NCBI GenBank assembly: GCA_047972145.1
Contig: JBKEAI010000109.1
Coordinates: 1 to 24,812 of the forward strand
From: JAMLGJ01 sp047972145
GTDB taxonomy: Bacteria; Actinomycetota; Acidimicrobiia; Acidimicrobiales; Microtrichaceae
DNA length: 24,812 bases
Direction: 5' to 3'
Part shown: in pieces, positions 1 to 6,941 of the stretch
Layout: each line of letters begins with the position of its first letter
How positions within the stretch are numbered: the first letter of the stretch is position 1
Program-made: the position numbers and the translations under genes
Notes under the pieces: model-generated
Told to the model about the DNA's origin: nothing
The model's database searches: none
Seen by the model: only the letters and a program-made list of their open reading frames with translations

Positions 1-219
1 CCGCACTCCATCGATGGCGAGAGGCGCGCGATGCCTCCGAGGAGGCGAGCGGAGAGGCGCACCGACCCATGAGGCTGCGGCCCGAACCACGGGGCGTCGC
101 CGAGGAGACCGGTACTTGAGAGCAGGCTCGGTTTCCCTAGCCGTCCAGAGGCTCAGCAAAGATGCTCAGCGAAGATGCTCAGCGACTGTGCGCGCCAGTG
201 CAAAGGTGCGCGGCGATGC
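1..219. other. left-edge stretch without a convincing gene
   Basis: An open frame runs from the window edge through about position 253 on the plus strand. Its product is Arg/Ala-rich, matches nothing I know, and runs into the 3' end of the oppositely oriented gene at 220-678, so I do not call it. Another plus frame is open from the edge to a TGA at 70-72 and could be the tail of a gene beyond the window. The only clear structure is the 13-bp repeat at 151-189. Confidence 0.4.
151..189. repeat. 13-bp tandem repeat, three units
   Basis: Three head-to-tail 13-bp units start at 151, 164 and 177. The first seven bases (GCTCAGC) are identical in all three, and the middle unit reads GCTCAGCGAAGAT. 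Another GCTCAGC occurs at 218-224, across the stop codon of the minus-strand gene. The repeat lies just downstream of that gene. Similar 13-bp period arrays with different sequences occur at 1541-1640 and 9922-9947. Confidence 0.75.
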
Positions 220-678
220 TCAGCGCCCGAACAGGCCGCGCCGGGTGGGCTGATCCGACTTGGCGCCATCGCTGGCGTCCTGGGCCGACGGGGCGGGGGT
301 GGAGCGGGGAGGCGCGGGCGGTGCCGGTGCAGGCGGTGCCGCGGCCATCGGCTGGGGCACCGGCGGGGCCTCCGGGGCGGCGGAGGGCCCTGAAGCACCG
401 AGCGGGACAACCGGGGCATCAGGTGGGTCACCGGCATCGGTAGCGGGACCCGCCGCGGGTGACGAGGTCTCACCCGTACCGGTGGTCAACGCCTGGAGCT
501 CCACCCGGAAGTAGGGCCGCATCTCGAACTTCACCTCTTCGAGTGCGAAGATCCGGGCGTTGGTGACATCGCGTTCGTTGCGGAGCTGCTCCACGAAGTC
601 CACGGCCGACTCGAGCGAGTCGAACTGGTTGTATCCGGGGTTGCCCCCCGGTGCTTGGAATATGACCATGTGTGACAC
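220..678 (-). CDS. hypothetical protein, conserved-looking N-terminal domain with Pro/Ala-rich tail
   Basis: This is a 152-aa protein I do not recognise. The first ~65 residues (motifs FQAPGGNPGYNQFDSLESAV and FEMRPYFRVEL) look like a compact folded alpha/beta domain. About 80 residues rich in Pro, Ala, Gly and Ser follow, and the chain ends in a basic TRRGLFGR. There is no signal peptide or membrane segment. I chose the GTG at 678 because a GGAGG at 687-691 sits 8 nt upstream; the ATG at 669 would be 17 nt away. The frame stays open far upstream, but that part is antisense to the HEAT-repeat gene. It is divergent from that gene and appears to be a single-gene unit. The tail suggests a flexible linker or an interaction region, which is inference. 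Confidence 0.72.
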   Translation of the reverse strand: MSHMVIFQAPGGNPGYNQFDSLESAVDFVEQLRNERDVTNARIFALEEVKFEMRPYFRVELQALTTGTGETSSPAAGPATDAGDPPDAPVVPLGASGPSAAPEAPPVPQPMAAAPPAPAPPAPPRSTPAPSAQDASDGAKSDQPTRRGLFGR

Positions 679-686
679 GGAATCGT

Positions 687-715
687 CCTCCGGAGAATGC
701 GTTCGGCACAGTGTA
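687..715 (-). promoter_or_regulatory. putative -10 element and strong RBS of the 220-678 gene
   Basis: On the minus strand TACACT (710-715) fits the actinobacterial -10 pattern TAnnnT, and GGAGG (687-691) is a strong ribosome binding site 8 nt from the GTG. The inferred leader is about 25 nt. No clear -35 hexamer is visible, so the promoter call is tentative while the RBS is solid. Confidence 0.4.
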
Positions 716-784
716 GGCGCGGCACCCGCGGCGATACCCTCGGCGCGCGACACACCAACGTGCGGGCACAGATCGGACACCGGG

Positions 785-1429
785 TTGGACTCGACACGTG
801 AGATCGTCAAAGCGGGCCACCGTGGAGACGCCGCCGCGATCCGCCCTGAGCTGGCGAGCGGGAACCCCGAGCATCGCGTAGCGGCACTCGGTGCGCTCGC
901 CCGGATCGGTTCGCTCCACGCCGGCGAGTTCGCGTTGGCCGCACATGACCCCGACCCCAAGGTGCGCAGCCGCGCGGCGACCATCGCTCCGAAGGCGTTC
1001 GCTCCGGGTGAGGAGCTACCGATCATCGAGCTGACCCGGCTGCTCGGCGATCCGGAGTGGAGCGTCGCCGAAGCTGCCACCTGGGCACTCGGTGAGCTCA
1101 CCACCGCCGAGCCGGGATCGCTCCGGTCGGCCGCTGCCACGGACGCGGTGGACGCACTCGTGCGGATGACGACGGCGCACGTAGACGCGCTTTGCCGGGA
1201 GGCAGCCGTCGCGGCCCTGGGGTCGATCGGAGTCGACTCGGGACTCGACGCTGTGCTCACCGCCTGCGGTGACCGGGCGAACGTGCGTCGCCGTGCGGTG
1301 CTCGCACTCGCCGCGTTCGACGACCCCCGGGCATCGCAGATGTTGGCCGAGCTCACCGGTGACCGCGACCTCCAGGTCTCCCAGGCCGCCGAGGACCTCC
1401 TCGCGATCGAACGCGGCGAGCCCACCTGA
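785..1429 (+). CDS. HEAT-repeat protein
   Basis: About 214 aa, almost entirely helical HEAT-type repeats. Recurrent patterns are PEHRVAALGALARIG (28-42), DPDPKVRSRAATIA (55-68), DPEWSVAEAATWALGEL (89-105), LCREAAVAALGSIG (136-149), NVRRRAVLALAAFDD (166-180) and DLQVSQAAEDLLAI (195-208). HEAT solenoids are binding scaffolds; the partner is unknown. No signal peptide or catalytic motif is seen. The start is uncertain: the open frame extends left to 560, but that part overlaps the divergent gene. The TTG at 785 gives a product that begins just before the first repeat, with only a weak RBS. It is divergent from the 220-678 gene with about 106 bp between them and no partner downstream. HEAT-like proteins include phycobilin lyases and DNA glycosylases, but nothing here supports an enzymatic role. 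Confidence 0.75.
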   Translation: MDSTREIVKAGHRGDAAAIRPELASGNPEHRVAALGALARIGSLHAGEFALAAHDPDPKVRSRAATIAPKAFAPGEELPIIELTRLLGDPEWSVAEAATWALGELTTAEPGSLRSAAATDAVDALVRMTTAHVDALCREAAVAALGSIGVDSGLDAVLTACGDRANVRRRAVLALAAFDDPRASQMLAELTGDRDLQVSQAAEDLLAIERGEPT

Positions 1430-1540
1430 ACATCCTGGCGACAGGCTGGAGTCCCACGCCGGGGTGACCACAGCGACCGTGGGCACCGACCCCATCAGGG
1501 GGCCATGGCCACGCCCACCGACAGGAACCACCGATCGGGT

Positions 1541-1640
1541 CACCGGCAGTCGACACCGGCAGTCGACACCGGCAGTCGTGAGCACCGGCGGTTGTCACCA
1601 GCAGTTGACACAGGCAGGCACCACCGGCAGTCGACACCGG
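1541..1640. repeat. 13-bp tandem repeat array (consensus CACCGGCAGTCGA)
   Basis: Seven 13-bp units are visible, at 1541, 1554, 1567, 1583, 1596, 1609 and 1622, with a partial eighth at 1635. Units 1, 2 and 7 are identical (CACCGGCAGTCGA). Unit 3 differs at the last base, units 4 and 5 carry two or three substitutions, and unit 6 is degenerate. A 3-nt GAG interrupts the phase between units 3 and 4. The array fills the gap between the HEAT-repeat gene and the hairpin that follows livJ. A 13-bp period would break any reading frame, so it is not coding. It looks like a slippage-generated minisatellite. Confidence 0.88.
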
Positions 1641-1645
1641 ACGCG

Positions 1646-1679
1646 GTGGGGGCGGTGGCCCTGAGGCCACCGCCCCCAC
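1646..1679 (-). terminator. 15-bp perfect hairpin at the end of the liv operon
   Basis: Arms 1646-1660 and 1665-1679 are perfectly complementary around a 4-nt CTGA loop: 15 pairs, nearly all G:C. It lies about 24 nt past the livJ stop. Neither side has a T-tract, so it is not a canonical intrinsic terminator. In high-GC actinobacteria such U-less hairpins are often found at operon ends, where they may terminate transcription or protect the mRNA 3' end. It could also serve the plus-strand HEAT gene, whose stop is about 215 nt away. Confidence 0.65.
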
Positions 1680-1702
1680 AGGACGACTCGAGTGCGCCAG
1701 GG

Positions 1703-3088
1703 TCAGCCGGCGAGCTGGTTGGACTCCCCGTTGCGGTTCACCACCGGCTTCAGCTCGTCCCAGCCACCGTTCGCGTTGCGCTGCGCGATGCGGAAGCCCT
1801 CGAGGCCCCACGGGTCCTCCGCGCCGTCGGTCTTGATCTCGATGTCGGGTCGGATCAGGCCGAACGCCGGCTGGTCGAGCGAGAACGCGGTGTTCATCAC
1901 ACCGGCCCGGTCGACGGTCTGCGCATTCTCGACCAACATGCCGAAGTAGGTGCCGAAGCCCCACCCGACCGAGGTGATGCCACCGTTGAGCTGGGCCTCA
2001 TCGAGACCTGCTGCGGCACCCTTTTCCTTGAACTCCTTGACCGCTTCGTTGTCGGCATCAGCCGGGTCCGCCGGATCGAGGGTGGCCTGGGCCTGGATGA
2101 CCCCGACGTCCTTGCCACCGGCGATCGACATGGCGGTGTTGCCCGCGCAGGTCACCGAGATGTAGGTCTCCGGTGCCCAGCTCTCGGGGATGTAGGTGAG
2201 CGTCAGCGGGCACGGCGTGCCGCCGATGCCCACGATGAACACATCGGCCCCGGTCTGGCTGAGGGAGGTCACCGCCGCTTCGGTGGTGGTACCCGAAGCC
2301 GGGTTGTAGCCCTGCTCGCCGACGATCTCGATGTCGGTGCCGTTGTCGGAGTTGGAGCGTTCGATCGCCTTTTCGAGCGCACCCTTGTACGCCTGGCCGA
2401 AGTCGTCGTCCTGGTAGAGCAGCGCGATCTTGGCCTCGGGACGGGTATCGGCGATGTAGTCGAGCCAGTAGTTGGCCTCGAGCGCGTAGGACGGCAGGCC
2501 CGAGATGTACCACGGGTACTGATCGGCGTCACCCCAGTTGGGCGAACCGGTCGCCAGCGCGAGGTTCGGTACGCAGTTGTCGTTCAGGTAGTCGCGGATC
2601 GCGAGGTTGTTCTCGGTGCCGATCGCGCCGACGATCGCGAACACGCCGTCCTGTTCGACGAGCTTCTGAGCGAGCGCCGGGGTCTTGCCCGGGTCATAGG
2701 AGTCGTTCTCCTTGACGAGCTCGACCTGGTAGCTCTTGCCGTCGCCACCCTTGATGCCACCGTTGTCGTTGACCGAGGTGACCCACGCCTCGAGGCCGGT
2801 GGTCACCTGGTCGTAGATGGCGTAAGGCCCGTCCGCGGGGCGGATGGTACCGATCTTGATCGTGTCACCTTCGATGCCGGCGGTGCCCTGGTAGTTGTCG
2901 CAGTCGAGATCCGGGTCGATGAACGCGCCCGAGGCCTCGTCACCGCCCGAGTCATCCGCGCTGGTGGTGTCGCTGCTGTCGGAGTCATCGGAACTGGACC
3001 CCGAGTCGCTGTCGCGGCCGCAGGCGGCTGCGATCAGCGTGATGACTGCCAGCAGCGCTGCCAGTCGCTTCCATCTAAGGTTCGTCAT
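1703..3088 (-). CDS. livJ: branched-chain amino-acid-type ABC transporter substrate-binding lipoprotein
   Basis: A 461-aa secreted binding protein of the LivJ/periplasmic-binding type I family. The N-terminus has two Arg/Lys, a hydrophobic stretch (9-22) and a lipobox IAAAC with the lipidated Cys at 23. A Ser/Asp-rich linker to about residue 60 follows, then the ligand-binding domain beginning around IKIGTIRPADGPYAIYDQVT. The ATG at 3088 has AGGAGG 6 nt upstream (3095-3100). It is the last gene of the livG-F-H-M-J unit, 60 nt after livM, and is followed by a strong hairpin. Expected role: capture of branched-chain amino acids or related compounds (amides, urea, aromatic acids) outside the membrane for the LivHM channel. 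Substrate cannot be read from the sequence. Acidic linkers of this kind are common in actinobacterial lipoproteins. Confidence 0.9.
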   Translation of the reverse strand: MTNLRWKRLAALLAVITLIAAACGRDSDSGSSSDDSDSSDTTSADDSGGDEASGAFIDPDLDCDNYQGTAGIEGDTIKIGTIRPADGPYAIYDQVTTGLEAWVTSVNDNGGIKGGDGKSYQVELVKENDSYDPGKTPALAQKLVEQDGVFAIVGAIGTENNLAIRDYLNDNCVPNLALATGSPNWGDADQYPWYISGLPSYALEANYWLDYIADTRPEAKIALLYQDDDFGQAYKGALEKAIERSNSDNGTDIEIVGEQGYNPASGTTTEAAVTSLSQTGADVFIVGIGGTPCPLTLTYIPESWAPETYISVTCAGNTAMSIAGGKDVGVIQAQATLDPADPADADNEAVKEFKEKGAAAGLDEAQLNGGITSVGWGFGTYFGMLVENAQTVDRAGVMNTAFSLDQPAFGLIRPDIEIKTDGAEDPWGLEGFRIAQRNANGGWDELKPVVNRNGESNQLAG

Positions 3089-3148
3089 TGAATTCCTCCT
3101 GGTTTCGGGGTTCCGACGGTACTCATCGGTCTGGGCTGGCCCGCACGG

Positions 3149-4225
3149 TCAGCTCACCGGCTCGGTTGGGGCGGGCGCCTCACCATTGTGCATGGTTGAT
3201 GGACCCGGCGAGCGTCGCGCGGCGATCCGAGCCCTCATATCGTTGACCTGGCCGACGATCCCGTTCGGTGCGACCAACATCTGCACCACCAGCAGCACGC
3301 CGAGGATGACCGGGGTGGCGTTCTCGAAGTTGCCGGGCAACTCCGGTGCGATCACATCCGTGAAGAGCCCGTAGACGATCGCGCCCACCGCGGGACCGAG
3401 CACCGTTGCGGACCCGCCGACGACGATCGCGACGAGCAGGTAGATCGACACGAGCAGCGAGAACGACGTGGGGTTGACCCGGGGGTTCCCGTTGAGGAGT
3501 GCGAGCATCCCGCCTCCGATGCCCGCCACCGCGGCGGACACACCGAAGGTGATGATCTTCACGCGCGACACGTTTATGCCGGAGGACTCCGCTGCGATCT
3601 CGTTGTCTCGGATCGCCACGAGTCCGCGGCCGACCCGGGAGCGCACCAGGTTGGCGATGACCAGGAACACCACAGCGGTGATCGCGAGCACGAGGAAGTA
3701 CCGCCACTGGTCGTCCTCGAGGAACCCGAAGGGTGATTCCCAACGGATCGGACACTCGGGTCGACCCCGCCTACAGCCTTGCTGTGGTACGACGAGGGCC
3801 AACCCACGCCCCCCGCCGGTCAGCGAGGCGAACTGTTCGACGATCGCGGGAAACAGAACCGCTACGGCGAGGGTCACCAACGCCAGGTAGAGGCCCTTGA
3901 TCCGCAGCGCCGGCAGGCCGATGGCCACCCCGGCGACAAAGCACACCGCGGCTGCGATCAGCACCGTGAGCAGCATCGGCACCGTCGAGCGCGTGACGAT
4001 GATCGCGGCGGTGTACGCGCCGAGCCCGTACAGCGCGCCGTGGCCGACGGAGATCTGGCCGTTGTAACCGGTGAGCAGGTTGAGCCCGGCAGCCGCGACC
4101 GCGATGCACATCCAGGTGATGAACTGGTTGATCCGAAACGGCGCGAAGCTGAACGGCACCGCGATCAACAGCACCGCGACGACGGCACCGAACACCCAGC
4201 CGGCCCACTTCCTCGAGCCGTTCAT
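3149..4225 (-). CDS. livM: branched-chain amino-acid-type ABC transporter permease, LivM
   Basis: A 358-aa polytopic membrane protein. It shows the LivM signatures AAAGLNLLTGYNGQISVGHG near the N-terminus and AIRDNEIAAESSGINVSRVK in the cytoplasmic coupling loop that contacts the ATPase, with about eight or more hydrophobic segments. The ATG at 4225 overlaps the livH stop as ATGA, which implies translational coupling. The same open frame extends further upstream only as an antisense shadow of livH. It forms the heteromeric channel with LivH. The C-terminus (about 25 residues after the last span) is hydrophilic and Pro-rich. The family is highly characteristic, but ligand specificity is unknown. 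Confidence 0.92.
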   Translation of the reverse strand: MNGSRKWAGWVFGAVVAVLLIAVPFSFAPFRINQFITWMCIAVAAAGLNLLTGYNGQISVGHGALYGLGAYTAAIIVTRSTVPMLLTVLIAAAVCFVAGVAIGLPALRIKGLYLALVTLAVAVLFPAIVEQFASLTGGGRGLALVVPQQGCRRGRPECPIRWESPFGFLEDDQWRYFLVLAITAVVFLVIANLVRSRVGRGLVAIRDNEIAAESSGINVSRVKIITFGVSAAVAGIGGGMLALLNGNPRVNPTSFSLLVSIYLLVAIVVGGSATVLGPAVGAIVYGLFTDVIAPELPGNFENATPVILGVLLVVQMLVAPNGIVGQVNDMRARIAARRSPGPSTMHNGEAPAPTEPVS

Positions 4226-5106
4226 ACGCGCTGCACCACCTTGGAGCCGAAGAGACCCTGGGGCCTGAACAACAGCACGGCGAGGATCAGGATGAACGCG
4301 GGGGCCAACGGCATACGTTCGAACGTCGACACGTACTGGGGCACGATCGAGGACAACACGCCAACGACGAGGCCGCCGATCACCGCTCCAAGGATGCTGT
4401 CGAAGCCACCGAGGGTGATCGCGGCGAACCCGAAGATGAGGGTCAGTTGCATCAGGTTGGTGCCAAGCCCCAACTGCGGCGCGGTGAACACGCCCGCAAC
4501 GGTGCCCGTGGCAGCGGCGAGACCCCAACCGAGCATCAGGATCCGCGGCACGGGCACCCCGCACAGCGCGGCCGAGTCGGAGTTGGAGGCCACCGCCCGC
4601 ATGGCGAGGCCGATCTTGGTCCGCTGGAAGAGCACCAGGAACAGCGCCACCATCGCTGCGAGCACGACCATGGAGCCGATCTTCTGCCACTGGATCGACA
4701 CGCCGGCGACGGTGACCTGGCCGGTGCCGAACACCGGTGGAAGCCGCTTGTCGACCGTGCCCCAGATCAGCTGTGCCGCCCCATTGAGCGCCAGGAACAA
4801 CCCGATAGTGACGATCACGACCGCGAGGGGTTTCTCATGTGGGTCACCCAACGGCGACACCGCGACCTGGTGCAGCAGGATCCCCACCAGAAAACCGCCG
4901 ACCATGCCGCCGAGAATCGCCAGCCACATCGGCACACCCGCGTTCCAGATCGTCCACACGATGAACGTGGAGAACATCGCGAGCTCACCCTGGGCGAAGT
5001 TGAGCAGCCCGGTGGAGCGGTAGATGACGACCAGTCCGACACCCAACATCGCGTAGATCGCCCCGTTGCCGAGGCCGACCACCAGCAGCTCGAGGAAGTC
5101 GTTCAC
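4222..5106 (-). CDS. livH: branched-chain amino-acid-type ABC transporter permease, LivH
   Basis: A 294-aa inner-membrane permease, the usual LivH length. Recognisable motifs are GLGNGAIYAMLGVGLVVIYR and GLLNFAQGELAM at the N-terminus, and AMRAVASNSDSAALCGV in the coupling loop facing the ATPases. I start it at the GTG at 5106, which has GGAGG (5116-5120) 9 nt upstream; the open frame continues upstream through the palindromic spacer, but that part has no LivH similarity. It overlaps livM by 4 nt. It lies 166 nt downstream of livF across a large inverted repeat, so its expression may be uncoupled from the ATPase genes. Confidence 0.92.
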   Translation of the reverse strand: MNDFLELLVVGLGNGAIYAMLGVGLVVIYRSTGLLNFAQGELAMFSTFIVWTIWNAGVPMWLAILGGMVGGFLVGILLHQVAVSPLGDPHEKPLAVVIVTIGLFLALNGAAQLIWGTVDKRLPPVFGTGQVTVAGVSIQWQKIGSMVVLAAMVALFLVLFQRTKIGLAMRAVASNSDSAALCGVPVPRILMLGWGLAAATGTVAGVFTAPQLGLGTNLMQLTLIFGFAAITLGGFDSILGAVIGGLVVGVLSSIVPQYVSTFERMPLAPAFILILAVLLFRPQGLFGSKVVQRV

Positions 5107-5134
5107 AGCAGGCCACCTCCATGCGCACCCGAGA

Positions 5135-5170
5135 CCGCCGATACAGCCCCTACCGCCGATACAACCCCCA
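5135..5170. repeat. 18-bp direct repeat, two units
   Basis: Units at 5135-5152 and 5153-5170 both begin CCGCCGATACA and match at 15 of 18 positions. They lie between the livH RBS and the palindrome arm, and the second unit forms the outer part of that palindrome. Confidence 0.7.
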
Positions 5171-5242
5171 CCCCAGCCATTCTGTGGTGCGAGATGAGCC
5201 CAGGAAGCGATCCTCGCACCACAGAACGGGATATGGGGGTTG
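5162..5242. repeat. large inverted repeat between livF and livH
   Basis: The core is a perfect 14-bp inverted repeat, TTCTGTGGTGCGAG at 5180-5193 and its complement at 5213-5226, around a 19-nt loop. Outside an internal loop of 9 and 7 nt, a further 9 bp pair (5162-5170 with 5234-5242). The result is one long imperfect stem in the 166-nt spacer inside the liv operon. It may act as an attenuator or an RNA-processing/stabilising hairpin that sets ATPase versus permease levels, or be a palindromic repeat element. No T-tract follows on either strand. Confidence 0.8.
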
Positions 5243-5272
5243 GGGCGGCGGGGATGGCGGGGATGGTCATGG

Positions 5273-5980
5273 TCACAGGCCCAGGTACGCCTTCTGGATG
5301 GCTTCGTCTGCTTGGAGCTCGGTGGCGGAGCCCGACGCGACGATCGAACCCGCCTCCAACACGTACGCACGCGCCGCGAAGTCGAGGGCGAGGTTGGCGT
5401 TCTGTTCCACGAGCAGCACAGCGGTGCCGGTGCGGCTGGTCACGTCGCGCAGACGGTCGAAGACCTCTCGGGTGACCAACGGAGCAAGACCCAGCGACGG
5501 CTCGTCGAGCAGCAACAGGCGTGGCCGGCTCATGAACGCGCGGGCGATCGCGAGCATCTGCTGCTCGCCACCGGACATGGACCCTGCGAGCTGGTTGCGC
5601 CGCTGACCGAGGCGGGGAAACACCTCGAACCACATCTCGAGGTCCTGATCGACCTCGTTGTCGGAGCGCTTGTAGGCACCGACGAGGAGGTTGTCGGCCA
5701 CGCTGAGCGCGGTGATCGTCCCGCGGCCCTGGGGGACGTGTGCGATCCCCGCTGCGAGGAGCTGGTCGGGGCGACGACCGAGGACCTCCTGGCCGTCGAA
5801 GCGGACCGAACCCGATGCGGGGATCATCCCCGATACAGCGCGCAACGTGGTGGTCTTGCCGGCACCGTTGGCGCCGAGGACCACGACGAGCTCACCCTGG
5901 TCGACGTCGAGGGAGATCCCGAAGAGCACCTCGACCATGCCGTACCCACAGCGCAGGGAATCGACCTCGAGCAGGCTCAC
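5273..5980 (-). CDS. livF: branched-chain amino-acid-type ABC transporter ATPase, LivF
   Basis: A 235-aa ATPase of standard LivF length. Walker A GANGAGKT is at 36-43, the Q-loop region is VPQGRGTI, the ABC signature MSGGEQQ is at 135-141, Walker B LLLLDEP is at 155-161, and the LivF-typical switch VEQN is near 191-194 (Gln-Asn where most ABC ATPases have His, as usual in LivF). The GTG start overlaps the livG stop as GTGA. It pairs with LivG as the nucleotide-binding heterodimer on LivHM. It ends just before the palindromic spacer that separates it from livH. Confidence 0.93.
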   Translation of the reverse strand: MSLLEVDSLRCGYGMVEVLFGISLDVDQGELVVVLGANGAGKTTTLRAVSGMIPASGSVRFDGQEVLGRRPDQLLAAGIAHVPQGRGTITALSVADNLLVGAYKRSDNEVDQDLEMWFEVFPRLGQRRNQLAGSMSGGEQQMLAIARAFMSRPRLLLLDEPSLGLAPLVTREVFDRLRDVTSRTGTAVLLVEQNANLALDFAARAYVLEAGSIVASGSATELQADEAIQKAYLGL

Positions 5981-6744
5981 GCAGAGGCCCCGAGATACGC
6001 GCTGATCACAGCGGGGTCGTCGCGGATCTCCGCGGGCGTGCCCTCAGCGATCTTGGCGCCGAGATCCATCACGACGATCTTCTCCGACAGCGCCATCACC
6101 ATCGACATGTGGTGCTCCACCAACAGAACGGTCAGGTCGAACTCGCTGCGGATCTGGCGGATCAACTCGGCGAGCTCGTCCACCTCGCCGTGGGTCAACC
6201 CGCTGGCGGGCTCGTCGAGCATCAACAGCCGGGGTTCACCCGCGAGCGCGCGGGCGAACTCGATGCGCTTGAGGGTGCCGAAGGGCAGCCCGGCGCACGG
6301 GCGGTGCGCCAGGTGTGCGAGGTCGAGGCGCCCGAGGATCTCCATCGCCCGCGCCGCGACACGACGTTCTTCGGAGATCGTCGGGAAGCGCAGCGCCGCG
6401 GCCCAGAAACCTCCGGTGCTGCGGCTGTAGGCACCGACGATCACGTTGTCGATCACGCTCAGACCCGGCACCAGGGCGAGGTTCTGGAACGTCCGGCCGA
6501 CACCCAGCTCGGCGATCCGGTGGGGTGCCAGGGCGAGCAGGTCGACCCCGGAGAACCGCACGGCCCCCTGGTCGGCCTCGTAGATGCGCGACACCACGTT
6601 GAACAGGGTGGTCTTGCCGGCCCCGTTGGGACCGATCAACGCTGCGAGCTGACCCTCGTCGATGCTGAACGACAGACCGTCGAGCGCGTTGACACCACCG
6701 AACTGCACGCCGACGTCATCTATCTCGAGCAGCGCCACGACCAT
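5977..6744 (-). CDS. livG: branched-chain amino-acid-type ABC transporter ATPase, LivG
   Basis: About 255 aa. Walker A GPNGAGKT is at 38-45, the Q-loop is GRTFQNLAL, a LivG-type degenerate signature LPFGTLKRIEFARAL starts at 153, Walker B LLMLDEPASGL starts at 173, and the switch His is in VEHHM at 211. It also has the LivG-specific insertion between the Q-loop and signature. The start is ambiguous between ATG 6744 and GTG 6738: a GGGGG about 9 nt before the GTG makes that possible too. It is the first gene of the liv operon, 197 nt downstream of the mreB-like gene. I found no convincing promoter in that spacer, though one is expected there. Confidence 0.92.
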   Translation of the reverse strand: MVVALLEIDDVGVQFGGVNALDGLSFSIDEGQLAALIGPNGAGKTTLFNVVSRIYEADQGAVRFSGVDLLALAPHRIAELGVGRTFQNLALVPGLSVIDNVIVGAYSRSTGGFWAAALRFPTISEERRVAARAMEILGRLDLAHLAHRPCAGLPFGTLKRIEFARALAGEPRLLMLDEPASGLTHGEVDELAELIRQIRSEFDLTVLLVEHHMSMVMALSEKIVVMDLGAKIAEGTPAEIRDDPAVISAYLGASA

Positions 6745-6941
6745 CAGCCCCCGTTGGGTCGTTCCCGGTTTGGACGAGCTGAACACTAGGCCAACGTCGA
6801 TCGACGCCGGGCGATCACCCGAAAGGTGCCGCTGTATCGCTGCTACAGGGATTCGGCGTCGTGCGGGTGTCACCGCCGTGAGCATCGCTTCGCCGTGGTG
6901 CAGGGACTCCGCAGTTCGGCACCCTGGTAGGCGTCGGGCGC

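Noticed and set aside
14..253. 79-aa plus-strand open frame at the left edge
   Set aside because: Arg-rich, contains the 13-bp repeat, overlaps the end of the opposite gene, and shows no RBS or family pattern.
220..1425. 401-aa minus-strand frame as one long protein
   Set aside because: Only the last 152 residues look like a protein; the first part is antisense to the HEAT repeats. The GTG at 678 has a strong RBS.
1541..1640. CRISPR-like array
   Set aside because: The units are 13 bp and contiguous, without spacers, and no cas gene is in the window.
1505..3091. 528-aa plus-strand open frame opposite livJ
   Set aside because: Exactly antisense to a full-length recognised lipoprotein. The product is Arg/Val/Asp-rich with no family resemblance, as expected for antisense frames in high-GC coding DNA.
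6745..6941. promoter for the liv operon
   Set aside because: A TAGTGT at about 6783-6788 on the minus strand could be a -10, but no -35 lies at a suitable distance, so it was not listed.
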